A stretch of 64,000 nucleotides of DNA from Cupriavidus basilensis OR16 (GTDB lineage Bacteria > Pseudomonadota > Gammaproteobacteria > Burkholderiales > Burkholderiaceae): assembly GCF_000243095.1 (NCBI RefSeq), contig NZ_AHJE01000053.1, positions 62,001 to 126,000 on the forward strand. The letters run 5' to 3'. The notes beneath the pieces are model-generated. The model made no database searches and had not been told where the DNA came from. It worked only from the letters and a program-made list of their open reading frames with translations. Made by a program: the position numbers and the translations under genes. This document shows, one piece after another, positions 17,672-25,615 of the stretch (the first letter of the stretch is position 1; each line of letters begins with the position of its first letter).

Positions 17672-18631
17672 TCAGTACTTCAAGGTCTCTAGCGATTCCA
17701 TGATCGTTGCACGTTGGCTTTCGAACTGGGGTGCGATCTGTAGTTCGGTGCCGAGCTTCTCGTACGGTTCGTCTATCAGGAATCCTTCGGGCTTGGATAC
17801 CGTGGCCTCGAACATTGCGCCGCTGGGCGTGCGCACGTAAATCGATTCGAAGTACCCGCGGTCCTTGCGCTCGGAGGTGTCGGTCAAACCCATGCCCTCG
17901 AGCCTGGCCTTGACCAAGTCCTGGACAACATGGTCCGCCACCTGGAACGCGCAGTGATGCACGGTACCCTCGCCATAGGTCCAGCTCGCCTGGGGCATGC
18001 TCGTTTCCAGGGAAAAGTCGACGAACTTGCCGGAGCCGCCCTCGCCGAATGCATAGCGAGCGTACTTGCCGTCTCGCGCCACCTCGCGGGCAGACCAGCC
18101 GTCCTGCATAAACTCCTGCGAAGGTTCCATCTCCCGCACGTTCACTGCGATGGTGTGCAAGCCGCGGATTGCTAACTCGGCCGGCACCTCGCCATTGGAG
18201 TAAGGCTTGCGCGCGTCGTCAGCGATGCCGATCAGCTCGTACTCGATGCCACAGGGATGCGCGAACGTTAGAACGTGCTCGCCAAAACGCTCGGAGCGAC
18301 GAACCTCAAAGCCGTGATTGGCCAGACGCTTCTCCCAGAACGGAATGGCTGACGCCGGCACCGACAGCGCCAAGTTGCCGATCTGCCCGGCCCCACGCTT
18401 GCCCTTCCGGCCGAAATGAGCTACCGGGAAGCAGGTGATCAGCGTGCTCTCCTCGCCAAGGTCGTTGCCGTAGTAAAGGTGGTAGAAGGGCGTACCGCCA
18501 TCGTAGATCAGGGTCTTCTTGACGCTCTTGAGCGAGAGCACCTTGGTGTGGAAGTCATAGTCTTCCTGGGCCGTGCCGACATTCAGGGTGATATGGTGAT
18601 GGCGCTGAATGGATTGATTTGCTTGAGTCAT
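17672..18631 (-). CDS. PcpA/LinE-type hydroquinone 1,2-dioxygenase
   Basis: Fe(II) ring-cleavage dioxygenase of the VOC (glyoxalase) superfamily, 319 residues, the same length class as PcpA. Two VOC modules are visible: the first starts RHHHITLNVGTAQEDYDFH and the second follows GLHTIAVNVRE. The metal ligands fit: an N-terminal His (11-13), the His pair in GTVHHCAFQV and the Glu in GAMFEATVSKPEG. RDRGYFESIYVRTPSG-type sequence is shared with PcpA and LinE, which cleave (chloro)hydroquinone to an acyl chloride or semialdehyde that becomes maleylacetate. The neighbouring maleylacetate reductase supports this. The precise substituent is unknown. Confidence 0.88.
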   Translation of the reverse strand: MTQANQSIQRHHHITLNVGTAQEDYDFHTKVLSLKSVKKTLIYDGGTPFYHLYYGNDLGEESTLITCFPVAHFGRKGKRGAGQIGNLALSVPASAIPFWEKRLANHGFEVRRSERFGEHVLTFAHPCGIEYELIGIADDARKPYSNGEVPAELAIRGLHTIAVNVREMEPSQEFMQDGWSAREVARDGKYARYAFGEGGSGKFVDFSLETSMPQASWTYGEGTVHHCAFQVADHVVQDLVKARLEGMGLTDTSERKDRGYFESIYVRTPSGAMFEATVSKPEGFLIDEPYEKLGTELQIAPQFESQRATIMESLETLKY

Positions 18632-18704
18632 TCTTGTCTCCTCCTGCTGCGGATGGGGGGTGGTATGAAAAATCGGAAAGACTTCGCGTGCCGTTTGGGG
18701 ACGG

Positions 18705-19484
18705 TCAGTCCGCCAAATACTCTGGCGTCATCGCGCCGTCGACCAGATCCCAGATGAATCGCCCGGAAGGCTCGCGTTGTTCTTCGGCGATATGAGCGAT
18801 CAAGCCGGCCGCACGGCTGAGGACAGCGAAGCCGCGCATAAGCGCTGCGGGGATGCCGATATCGCCCAGGATGGCGGCGATTGCACCCGTTGCATTGATC
18901 GTTATGTGACGTCCGGCTGCAGCGTCTATCTCGGCAGCCAGTTGCTCCAGCGCGGCACAATGTGGTCCGTGAGTGCCGACTTCGCGCGCCAGCTTCAATA
19001 GCGCAATAGCACGCGGGTCGTCTGGCCGATGCAGATGATGGCCAAAGCCTGGCACCGCCTCCCGCCGCGTGCGGAAGTCCTGGGCAATGCGTTGTGCTTC
19101 GGTCGGCCCTTGGTTACCGGCATCCACGATGCGACCCAGGAGCTCGGCTGCCGGCTCCATCGTACCGACGAAGCGGCTGGCTACGGCCAGCAGGCCAGCT
19201 GCGACGCCAGCCTGGAGATTTTCCGGCGAACTCGCGTAGATCATGCGCGTAGCGATCGCGCTAGGCGTCATACCGTGCTCCATCAGCGTCACGAGCACGG
19301 CTTCGACAATCCGGCGCTGCGCCGCTGTCGGCACCATGCCAAAGGTCTGCTTCATGAAGACATCAACGAAGCTGACCTGGCCGAGCAGGTCGCCGACCAG
19401 ATCATCGTCGCCATAGTAGACGGCCTGCGTCGTGTAGTGGCAGAGCTTCGTGCGTGCTGCTTTGGCTTCGTTCGGATTGGTCAT
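18705..19484 (-). CDS. citryl-CoA lyase-like (citrate-synthase family) protein
   Basis: 259 residues, much shorter than citrate synthase (about 430) and lacking most of its N-terminal part, like citryl-CoA lyases and the CitE-independent lyase domain of ATP-citrate lyase. The family signature PGFGHHLHRPDDPRA carries the conserved His and Asp. The reaction class is reversible C-C cleavage of a CoA thioester. The ATG at 19484 overlaps the stop of the CoA ligase gene by one base, so the ligase product is a likely substrate source. A retro-Claisen/aldol step on an aryl- or ring-cleavage-derived CoA ester is inferred, not shown. Confidence 0.8.
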   Translation of the reverse strand: MTNPNEAKAARTKLCHYTTQAVYYGDDDLVGDLLGQVSFVDVFMKQTFGMVPTAAQRRIVEAVLVTLMEHGMTPSAIATRMIYASSPENLQAGVAAGLLAVASRFVGTMEPAAELLGRIVDAGNQGPTEAQRIAQDFRTRREAVPGFGHHLHRPDDPRAIALLKLAREVGTHGPHCAALEQLAAEIDAAAGRHITINATGAIAAILGDIGIPAALMRGFAVLSRAAGLIAHIAEEQREPSGRFIWDLVDGAMTPEYLAD

Positions 19485-20980
19485 CAATGGCTCCGAATGC
19501 TCAGGATGGTCTCGCGAACCGCAGGCTTTAGTACCTTGCCGACTGAACTACGCGGCAGCGCCTCGAACAGATGTACGTGCTTGGGCGTCTTGACCGAGCC
19601 GAGTTCGCGCTTGACAAGAGCGACGAGTTCATTGGTGTCGACGCTCATTCCCGGACGCAATTGCACGGCAGCATGGACGGCCTCTCCCCACTTCGCGTCC
19701 GGGATGCCGACCACCGAACAATCCGCGACTGCCGGGTGGGCCGACAGCACCACCTCGACATCGCTGGGATAAACATTGAAGCCACCGGTGATGATCACGT
19801 CGCGAATGCGGTCCCGCAGGAATAGGAAACCGCGCTCGTCGAAGATCCCGGCATCGCCTGTACGCAGCCAGCCATTGACCAGTGTCTTGCGTGTTTCTTC
19901 TTCCGCCTTCAGGTAGCCGCTCATCACCAGATCCCCGCGTACCGCAATTTCGCCCTCTTCCCCGGCTTTAAGCGGGGTACCGTTCTTGTCGACGATGGCC
20001 ACCCGGGTGAGCAGCGATGGTTTCCCCACGGAGGCCAGGTTCTCACCGGCCATGTCAGCGGGCGGGAGGAATGTGATGATCTGGGGCGCCTCGGTCTGGC
20101 CAAACGAGGTGCACAGGACGGAGCCGAACACAGACTGAGCGTCGCGGATCTGCTCCGGTCGCATCGGCGCGCCGCCGTATACGAGATAGCGCAAGGCGCG
20201 CAGTGGACGGGGCGAGCGGCGCTGCTCCTCCACCAGCGAAAGAATCAGTGTGGGCGGCGCGAAGAACAAGGTCGCGTCGTGCGTACTTGCGGCGTCGAGC
20301 AGCGCAGAGGCTTTGGCGTACTCCGGAAATATCAGCGCTCCGCCAGCACCCAGAACAGGGAGCATGTATGTGGAAGTGCCATGCGTAATCGGAGCGGCGA
20401 CCAGATATCGATCTTCCGCAATCAGGCCGAGTTCGTGGACCTGGGTCGCGATATTGGTGTTCCAGGCGCGCAGGGGCTGGATAACCCCCTTCGGGTAGCC
20501 GGTGGTGCCCCCGGTAAACTTGATGGCCTGCGGCTCATCAAGACCAATCCCGCCACGCGAGTGCGGGCCCATCATCACAGCAGCTGTCTCACCCTGACAG
20601 CGCATCAATTCCTCAAGCGGCCGCAGGCGCGCGGAGATGCCAGCCAACCGTTCTGCCATGTCGGCATCGGCAAGCACGAGCGACGGCTCGACAAACTCGA
20701 CGATGCGGTGCAATTCAGGGTCGCCATTGCGCGGGTTCAGCGGCACCCATACCTTACCTGCAGCCAGAATGGCCAGGATGCCCACCAAATGATCCACGGT
20801 GTTTGCCGCCCCTACGCAGACAAGGCTGCGAGGAGCCGGGTCGATGGCCGTGAGTGCGGCCGCCCGCTCGAGCACCATACGCGCCAGTTCACGGAAGGAA
20901 AGTTCGCCAGCAGGACTGATGATGGCCACCCGGTTTGGATGCCGGTCAACGGCGCGCCACAGGAAGTCGATGGGGTACAT
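19484..20980 (-). CDS. AMP-forming acyl/aryl-CoA ligase
   Basis: 498 residues of the ANL superfamily. Motifs: P-loop FTGGTTGYPKG near residue 175, the adenine-binding TSFGQTEAPQ, LRTGDAGIFDERGFLFLRDR and the C-terminal catalytic lysine in SSVGKVLKP. It activates a carboxylic acid as its CoA thioester. As the first gene of the long minus-strand run, divergent from a GntR/UTRA regulator, it probably defines the entry substrate of the pathway. Fatty, cinnamic-type or alicyclic acids are all possible. Confidence 0.9.
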   Translation of the reverse strand: MYPIDFLWRAVDRHPNRVAIISPAGELSFRELARMVLERAAALTAIDPAPRSLVCVGAANTVDHLVGILAILAAGKVWVPLNPRNGDPELHRIVEFVEPSLVLADADMAERLAGISARLRPLEELMRCQGETAAVMMGPHSRGGIGLDEPQAIKFTGGTTGYPKGVIQPLRAWNTNIATQVHELGLIAEDRYLVAAPITHGTSTYMLPVLGAGGALIFPEYAKASALLDAASTHDATLFFAPPTLILSLVEEQRRSPRPLRALRYLVYGGAPMRPEQIRDAQSVFGSVLCTSFGQTEAPQIITFLPPADMAGENLASVGKPSLLTRVAIVDKNGTPLKAGEEGEIAVRGDLVMSGYLKAEEETRKTLVNGWLRTGDAGIFDERGFLFLRDRIRDVIITGGFNVYPSDVEVVLSAHPAVADCSVVGIPDAKWGEAVHAAVQLRPGMSVDTNELVALVKRELGSVKTPKHVHLFEALPRSSVGKVLKPAVRETILSIRSH

Positions 20981-21067
20981 GCTCGGGGTATCTCCAGTAA
21001 ACGAAGGCGACGGGATGCGGGACGAACCGACCCGTCATCGCATCGATGGTCGAACTATAGAAGTTTG

Positions 21068-21081
21068 TTCGAACATTCGAA
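21068..21081. promoter_or_regulatory. candidate GntR operator
   Basis: TTCGAA, two bases, TTCGAA: two copies of the same six-base palindrome between the CoA ligase and the GntR gene. It lies 88 bases upstream of the ligase start and about 110 bases before the regulator. UTRA-type GntR proteins often bind such short symmetrical elements. No footprint data; assignment is inferred from position. Confidence 0.5.
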
Positions 21082-21189
21082 TATTAGGAATAACCCTGCC
21101 TACCATGGTAAGATTTGTGACCCTCAGAGCAGGCAGTTAGCCATCCGCTCCGCGACGACAAGCCGAAAACATCCATCGCTTTGAACGCC

Positions 21190-21960
21190 ATGCAAGACGA
21201 AATCGAAGCCTATTCAACCGCCCTCGCTACCACAGCTCCCCGCCACCTTGATCTGGCGCGCACCCTGATGCAGGACATCCACAACGGCCATCCTGCCGTG
21301 GGTGAACTGCTCCCGACGGAAGCTGAACTGTGCGAAAAGTGGAATTTAAGCCGCTACGCTGTGCGACAGGCGGTGCAGAAATTGTGCAGCCTCGGCTTGG
21401 TTACCCGGCAGGCCGGAGTCGGTACGCGCGTTGTCTCCGACCGCCCCCAGAGTCGCTTCCTGCAGGTAATGGACTCGCCTGCCGACCTCGTCGGCTACGC
21501 CAAAGGTACAACGCTGCGCAAGTCGGCCTACGAACGCATAGAAGCCGACGAGACCCAAGCAGCCTTGCTGCGCTGCGCGCCTGGGGCAAGTTGGTTGCAC
21601 ATTGCCGGCACGCGATATGGCGGCGCCCCCGCAGACGAAGCGATCGCACTTGTTGATATCTACGTCGACGGGGCTTTCAGTGAACTGCCCCCGCTAGGAG
21701 AAACTCTGGCCGTTCCCGTGTACACGATGGTCGAAAAGCAATACGGCATCAAAGTAACGCGAGTCGAGCAGGAAGTGCAGGGATTGCTGATCGAACGCAC
21801 GCAAGCCGATGTCCTGCAAGTACCGGAAAAATCTGCTGGGTTGCGCATCATCCGGACCTATTTCTTACGTGACAAGGTGATCGCCGTAACGACGGGGGTT
21901 CACCCGGCGAGCCGCTTCAGCTATTCAACGACGTATCAGCTGACGCAGACTGTCGGATAG
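21190..21960 (+). CDS. GntR-family regulator with UTRA domain
   Basis: About 256 residues. Winged helix in the first 80 residues: LPTEAELCEKWNLSRYAVRQ is the GntR signature, followed by QAGVGTRV at the wing. The C-terminal domain, with EQEVQGLLIERTQADVLQV and the terminal strand AVTTGVHPASRF, is the UTRA ligand-binding fold of the HutC subfamily. A TTG three codons upstream of the ATG at 21190 is an alternative start. Divergent from the CoA ligase; the likely repressor of the 12-gene run that ends at 8.9 kb. Confidence 0.88.
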   Translation: MQDEIEAYSTALATTAPRHLDLARTLMQDIHNGHPAVGELLPTEAELCEKWNLSRYAVRQAVQKLCSLGLVTRQAGVGTRVVSDRPQSRFLQVMDSPADLVGYAKGTTLRKSAYERIEADETQAALLRCAPGASWLHIAGTRYGGAPADEAIALVDIYVDGAFSELPPLGETLAVPVYTMVEKQYGIKVTRVEQEVQGLLIERTQADVLQVPEKSAGLRIIRTYFLRDKVIAVTTGVHPASRFSYSTTYQLTQTVG

Positions 21961-22037
21961 GCTGGCGAACAGTACACTGGAGCCGGCGGTGTTCTGAAAT
22001 CGGCAATGCAAGCCGGTTTCGGAGCAACTCATTCCGG

Positions 22038-22568
22038 GTGGCCGAGGGTGTGGCCAGGTTCCGTACGGACTGGATCGACGACATCCGTGCGATGATTTCC
22101 GACAAGAAGCTGGAACCCGAACGCGTAGCCCAGCTTTTATTGGCACTGGACGAGTCAAAAGAGACTTGGGCAATCGTGCACAACTTCGGCGAGCTCATCG
22201 ATGAGGCCTACTGGAAACGAAAGCACTCCTTCGCCATCGTTGGGGGTGCCGACGATTTGTTGTTTGCGATTGACAAGTACATTTCGTGCGGGCGGCCCAT
22301 GGCGGCCATCGAGGCACCGCATCGCCGACTTGGTGATGTGCCCTCGCGCCGGCTCATGCAGTTGCTCCTGGTCGCGACACCAGAAATCAATGCTCTAAGA
22401 GGTAATGGCGGAACGATGTCCGTCTACTACATAGAGCAGATCTTCGACGAGCTTGAGAACCGCTCGGATATTCCTGCGGAAGAACTCGCGAAGATGGAGT
22501 TCGCCTATCGGCCCCTGACAGTGTGTGGAACCTCAGCAGTCGTACGGATCTGCGCGTTCCCTGACTAA
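22038..22568 (+). pseudogene. fragment of an unrecognised large protein
   Basis: 176 open codons rich in helices (DWIDDIRAMISDKKLEPERV, VEQ-like YYIEQIFDELENRSDI). The frame is open upstream of the GTG at 22038 back to about 21980 without a convincing start, and the last 12 residues differ in character from the rest, so both ends look truncated. Its stop overlaps the ATG of the tniQ remnant (TAATG), suggesting the two were co-translated in a mobile element. I do not recognise the family; an accessory or regulatory protein of a transposon or defence locus is possible. Confidence 0.45.
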
Positions 22569-22726
22569 TGCTGTATTTCCCGAAGCCCTATCCGGATGAA
22601 ATCATAAGCAGCCTGCTTATCCGTGCATGCAGGCACACCGGATATTGCTACCACACACTTCTAGGCAAACTTGGCTCGCCTCGGCACTATCAGGAATCAC
22701 CGTTCTTGACTAGGAGACGTCCGTAA
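22568..22726 (+). pseudogene. tniQ: TniQ/TnsD N-terminal remnant
   Basis: 52 residues starting MLYFPKPYPDEIISSLLIRA, the typical opening of TniQ/TnsD target-site selectors (FPxPYPDE followed by a helix with CRHTG). Full TniQ proteins are several hundred residues; here homology stops at HYQES and a stop follows within ten codons. The zinc-finger and DNA-binding parts are gone. Because TniQ acts only in Tn7-like or Tn5053-like transposition, this marks the scar of such an element. The end overlaps the 3' end of the GNAT gene by 30 bases. Confidence 0.75.
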
Positions 22727-23077
22727 CTCCGGCGGTAAGGCAGCAAGCTCGACCGGCGCGAACCCAAGACGCGAGAAGTAGCCCGCAGAGGTATCCGTAC
22801 TGACTACCAGGGACTCGATGCCGCGTAGCCGAACGTCGGAAAGCAGCAGCCCGGCCAACCCCGCGCGCCTGGCGCGCTTTGCCACGGCGAGGCCTCTGAC
22901 CAGGGCAACGTTGCCGCCTAATTCCTCGATGCCTGCGCACCCAAGGAGTCCCTGCTTGTCCCTGCTGACATGAAATTGCACCGATTGACGATGGGTGCCC
23001 CCGGCAGGTAGCGAGCAAGACTGAAGTAGCGCCTCCACATCGGACAAATCGGTCGTGGTTGCTTGACGGGGCCGCAT
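22697..23077 (-). CDS. GNAT acetyltransferase, ArsN2-like, possibly 3'-truncated
   Basis: 126 residues from the ATG at 23077. The acetyl-CoA-binding motif appears as VRGLAVAKRARRAGLAGLLL, and the last strand-helix as SLVVSTDTSAGYFSRLGF. It resembles the small GNAT proteins of arsenic islands (ArsN2), which begin IRPATxxDLPAVEALL; here the start is RQATTTDLSDVEALL. The family normally continues some 15 residues after ELRTS, where this one runs into the tniQ remnant, so the end is probably new. Substrate unknown; no other arsenic gene is visible. Confidence 0.65.
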   Translation of the reverse strand: MRPRQATTTDLSDVEALLQSCSLPAGGTHRQSVQFHVSRDKQGLLGCAGIEELGGNVALVRGLAVAKRARRAGLAGLLLSDVRLRGIESLVVSTDTSAGYFSRLGFAPVELAALPPELRTSPSQER

Positions 23078-23190
23078 GGTGCTACCTGGAAATCCAATGA
23101 CGATGAGGAGTGGAGGACAGCGAGCGCTGCGGCATGCGTCCGTTATGCGCCTGTTGGCCGATGCCGGCCCACGTCGTTCGAGCCAGCAAG

Positions 23191-23223
23191 CAAAACAAAA
23201 GAGCCACCCCTTCAGGATGGCTC
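23191..23223 (-). terminator. hairpin followed by T-rich tract
   Basis: Read on the minus strand: GAGCCATCC, loop, GGTGGCTC, then TTTTGTTTTG. It has the form of a rho-independent terminator for a transcript coming from higher coordinates, but only short unassigned frames lie between it and the gene at 23526. The 450 bases from 23078 to 23525 otherwise hold nothing I recognise. Confidence 0.55.
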
Positions 23224-23525
23224 CGACAACCCCGCGACAATACGTCCACCGAACATGGCACCTGCAGCCGAACGCTCTCTTGACATCCGTGCCGCCTTGA
23301 AAAGATGCCATTGCGGGACGTGCAATCAAATCGGCGTATGGCCCACCCCAATGGTCCATACGCAAAAATGCTTTTCAGATTTCTTTAGCTGCGACTTGAT
23401 ACGGGCAAATGATAGAGCCCTCTTGTTGCAACATTAAGACACTGCCGAAAACAATATTTGTGCAACCGCGCGAACTGCATGGTCACGCACACGCAGCTGA
23501 CTACTGACTATTGTCATGCTCCAGG

Positions 23526-24419
23526 CTAATGCAGCAGCGCATCCTCAAAGGCGATCTGCTCCACCGTATCAAACAGCGCCCCGAGGCTGGCCGCGCCCGC
23601 TGCTGCCATCCCGCCATCACAGCCGCCGCGCGCCGCCCCGATGGCGTCCAGGCTTCGCCGCATCCCGGCCACCGCCGCGCCCGGCAACAACGTCGTCAGG
23701 CTTGCCCGGCGAACGCCCAGCTCACGCAGCCGTTCCAGCGGCACATTCGCGGCCGACGGGCTAGGCGCCAGCCCGGTCCCGGCGCTCAGTGTCACCGGGA
23801 TATCCAGTGCGCGCACCAGCCGGGCGATATCGTCCTCGGTGCGCGGCGCAATGGGCAACAGCATGTCGGCGCCCGCCGCCTGATACGCCCTTGCCCGGAG
23901 GATGACCTGCTCGGTGGTCTCGCAGGCAAACGCGTCCGTGCGGGCAATGATCATGAAGTTGCCATCGCGCCTGGCGCGCTGCGCCGCATCGATCTTGGCG
24001 AGCATCTCGCCAAGCGGCACCACTTCCTTGGCCACCGCCGAGCCCCAACGCCTTGGCACGACCTGGTCCTCGATGTTCAGGCCCGCCGCGCCGGCCTCCT
24101 CGAACAGCTCCACGGCATAGTGGACGCCGCGCGGGTTGCCATAGCCCGCGTCCGCATCGGCGGTAATGGGAATGGATGAGGCTCGGGTCAGCCGCCGGCA
24201 GTGCTCCACGCATTCCGTCAGCGTGAGCAGGCCGATATCCGGGACGCCCAGCAGGCTGTACGACAGCATGGCGCCGCTGATGCACGCGCTCTGGTAGCCC
24301 GCCTGCTCCACCAGCCGCAGGCTGAAGATATCGTGGACGGCGGGCGCGACCACAAACGATTCCCGTTGCAGCAGGGTGCGCAGGGATGCGGTCTTTTGAA
24401 CCGGGGCAATGCGTTGCAT
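23526..24419 (-). CDS. isocitrate lyase/PEP mutase family enzyme
   Basis: 297 residues with the TIM-barrel core: SGAMLSYSLLGVPDIG, the metal-binding TADADAGYGNP (Asp pair), the NIEDQ motif and IIARTDAF. The family splits or forms C-C or P-C bonds (2-methylisocitrate lyase, oxaloacetate decarboxylase, carboxyphosphonoenolpyruvate mutase). The KKCGH catalytic loop of true isocitrate lyases is replaced by VVPRRWGS, so this is not AceA/PrpB proper; oxaloacetate-decarboxylase or dimethylmalate-lyase-like activity is more likely. Forty-two bases after the Bug receptor gene, one operon. Confidence 0.85.
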   Translation of the reverse strand: MQRIAPVQKTASLRTLLQRESFVVAPAVHDIFSLRLVEQAGYQSACISGAMLSYSLLGVPDIGLLTLTECVEHCRRLTRASSIPITADADAGYGNPRGVHYAVELFEEAGAAGLNIEDQVVPRRWGSAVAKEVVPLGEMLAKIDAAQRARRDGNFMIIARTDAFACETTEQVILRARAYQAAGADMLLPIAPRTEDDIARLVRALDIPVTLSAGTGLAPSPSAANVPLERLRELGVRRASLTTLLPGAAVAGMRRSLDAIGAARGGCDGGMAAAGAASLGALFDTVEQIAFEDALLH

Positions 24420-24461
24420 GGACTTAGGCTCGCGAGGATGGGTGGGAAGTCATGGGGCTTG

Positions 24462-25460
24462 TCACTCCTTCGGCATGCTGTCGGCCAGCTTGCGCATCAT
24501 GGGCTTGCGCGCGGCGATTTCCCGGGCCCAGTCGTCCCCTGGCAGGTAGGCCAGCACCGGCGCATCGTTGCCTGCCTTCTTCAGGTATTCCGGATCCTTG
24601 AGGGTCGCCCTGACGGCCGCGCGCAGCTTCTCCACAATGGCCGGCGGCACGCCTGCGGGCACCGCAATCCCCCGCTCGGCCGGCATCACGTCGTCAAAAC
24701 CTTGCTCCCGGGCCGTCGGCACATCGGGCAGCGAAGCGGCCCGCTTCTCCCCCATCTGCGCGATAATCTTCAGCGGCACGGCCTCCTTGCTCGCATCCTG
24801 CAGCTCGCCCGTCGTGACCGCCGCAAAATCGATATGCCCGCCAAACAAAGCCGTCTTGGATTGCGCCGTCCCGTTGTAGGGGATGTCGTTGGCCTTCACG
24901 CCCGCCACGTTCTGCAATTGCAGTAACGCCAGGTGCCCGTTCGTCCCGACCCCGTTGTGGCCGAAAGACAGCGACGCTGGCTTCTTCTTCAACGCCGCCA
25001 CCACGTCCTTCAGGTTGTTGTACGGGCTATCCTTGCGCGCCACCAGGATGGTCGGGTCGCTCAGCACCCGGGCAACCAGTTGCAGCGCGGCGGGATCGAA
25101 GCTGGTCTTCCGGTACAGCGGCGAGAACGCCATGGCCGGCAGGTTGACCACGCCAACGGTGTAGCCGTCCGGGGCCGCGCGCATCAGGCTGAGATTGGAA
25201 ATCTCGCCGGCGGCGCCGGGCTTGTTCTGCACCACCAGGCTCGCGTTCGCGCCAAGGTAGCGCTGGATGAACGGCGCCATCGTGCGCGCCATGGTATCGG
25301 TGCCACCGCCGGCGGCAAACCCGACGTAGACCTGGATGGGATGATCGCTGGGCCACTCCGCCCTGGCAGGGGTCGCCGCCATGCCCGTTGCGAACAGAAG
25401 CCACACGCCAAGCGTGTTGATTGCGTAGTGCGTCTTGAAAGCCTTGAGCCCGTACCGCAT
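24462..25460 (-). CDS. Bug/TctC-family periplasmic receptor
   Basis: 332 residues; signal peptide with cleavage after ARA near residue 34. The mature part starts with EWPSDHPIQVYVGFAAGGGT, the glycine-rich loop that grips the carboxylate of ligands, and has the family segment NKPGAAGEISN. These extracytoplasmic receptors bind di- and tricarboxylates, aromatic acids or amino acids and deliver to a TctAB permease, which is not in the window. Paired with the isocitrate-lyase-family gene and divergent from LysR at 25616, so ligand and enzyme substrate may be the same acid. Confidence 0.92.
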   Translation of the reverse strand: MRYGLKAFKTHYAINTLGVWLLFATGMAATPARAEWPSDHPIQVYVGFAAGGGTDTMARTMAPFIQRYLGANASLVVQNKPGAAGEISNLSLMRAAPDGYTVGVVNLPAMAFSPLYRKTSFDPAALQLVARVLSDPTILVARKDSPYNNLKDVVAALKKKPASLSFGHNGVGTNGHLALLQLQNVAGVKANDIPYNGTAQSKTALFGGHIDFAAVTTGELQDASKEAVPLKIIAQMGEKRAASLPDVPTAREQGFDDVMPAERGIAVPAGVPPAIVEKLRAAVRATLKDPEYLKKAGNDAPVLAYLPGDDWAREIAARKPMMRKLADSMPKE

Positions 25461-25615
25461 GATCTTTCCTCCTCCCAGCCAATATTGACGATGGCCAGAC
25501 GATACGTACCTCCCGCACTGGAAGAAAGCGACAAATCCTCACGGCCCCCGGTGAGATTCTGGAATGACCGCGCGCGGGCGGGGCATCAAGCGCTTCGCCA
25601 GGCCAAGGCCTCGCC

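Noticed and set aside
18705-19484. Full citrate synthase
   Set aside because: Only about 259 residues; the N-terminal region of citrate synthase is missing.
23078-23365. Longer N-terminus for the GNAT protein
   Set aside because: The extra 96 codons run through the hairpin at 23201-23223 and lack the family pattern; ATG at 23077 starts at the conserved N-terminal strand.
23526-24419. True isocitrate lyase or methylisocitrate lyase
   Set aside because: The KKCGH catalytic loop is absent, and the protein has a different sequence there.
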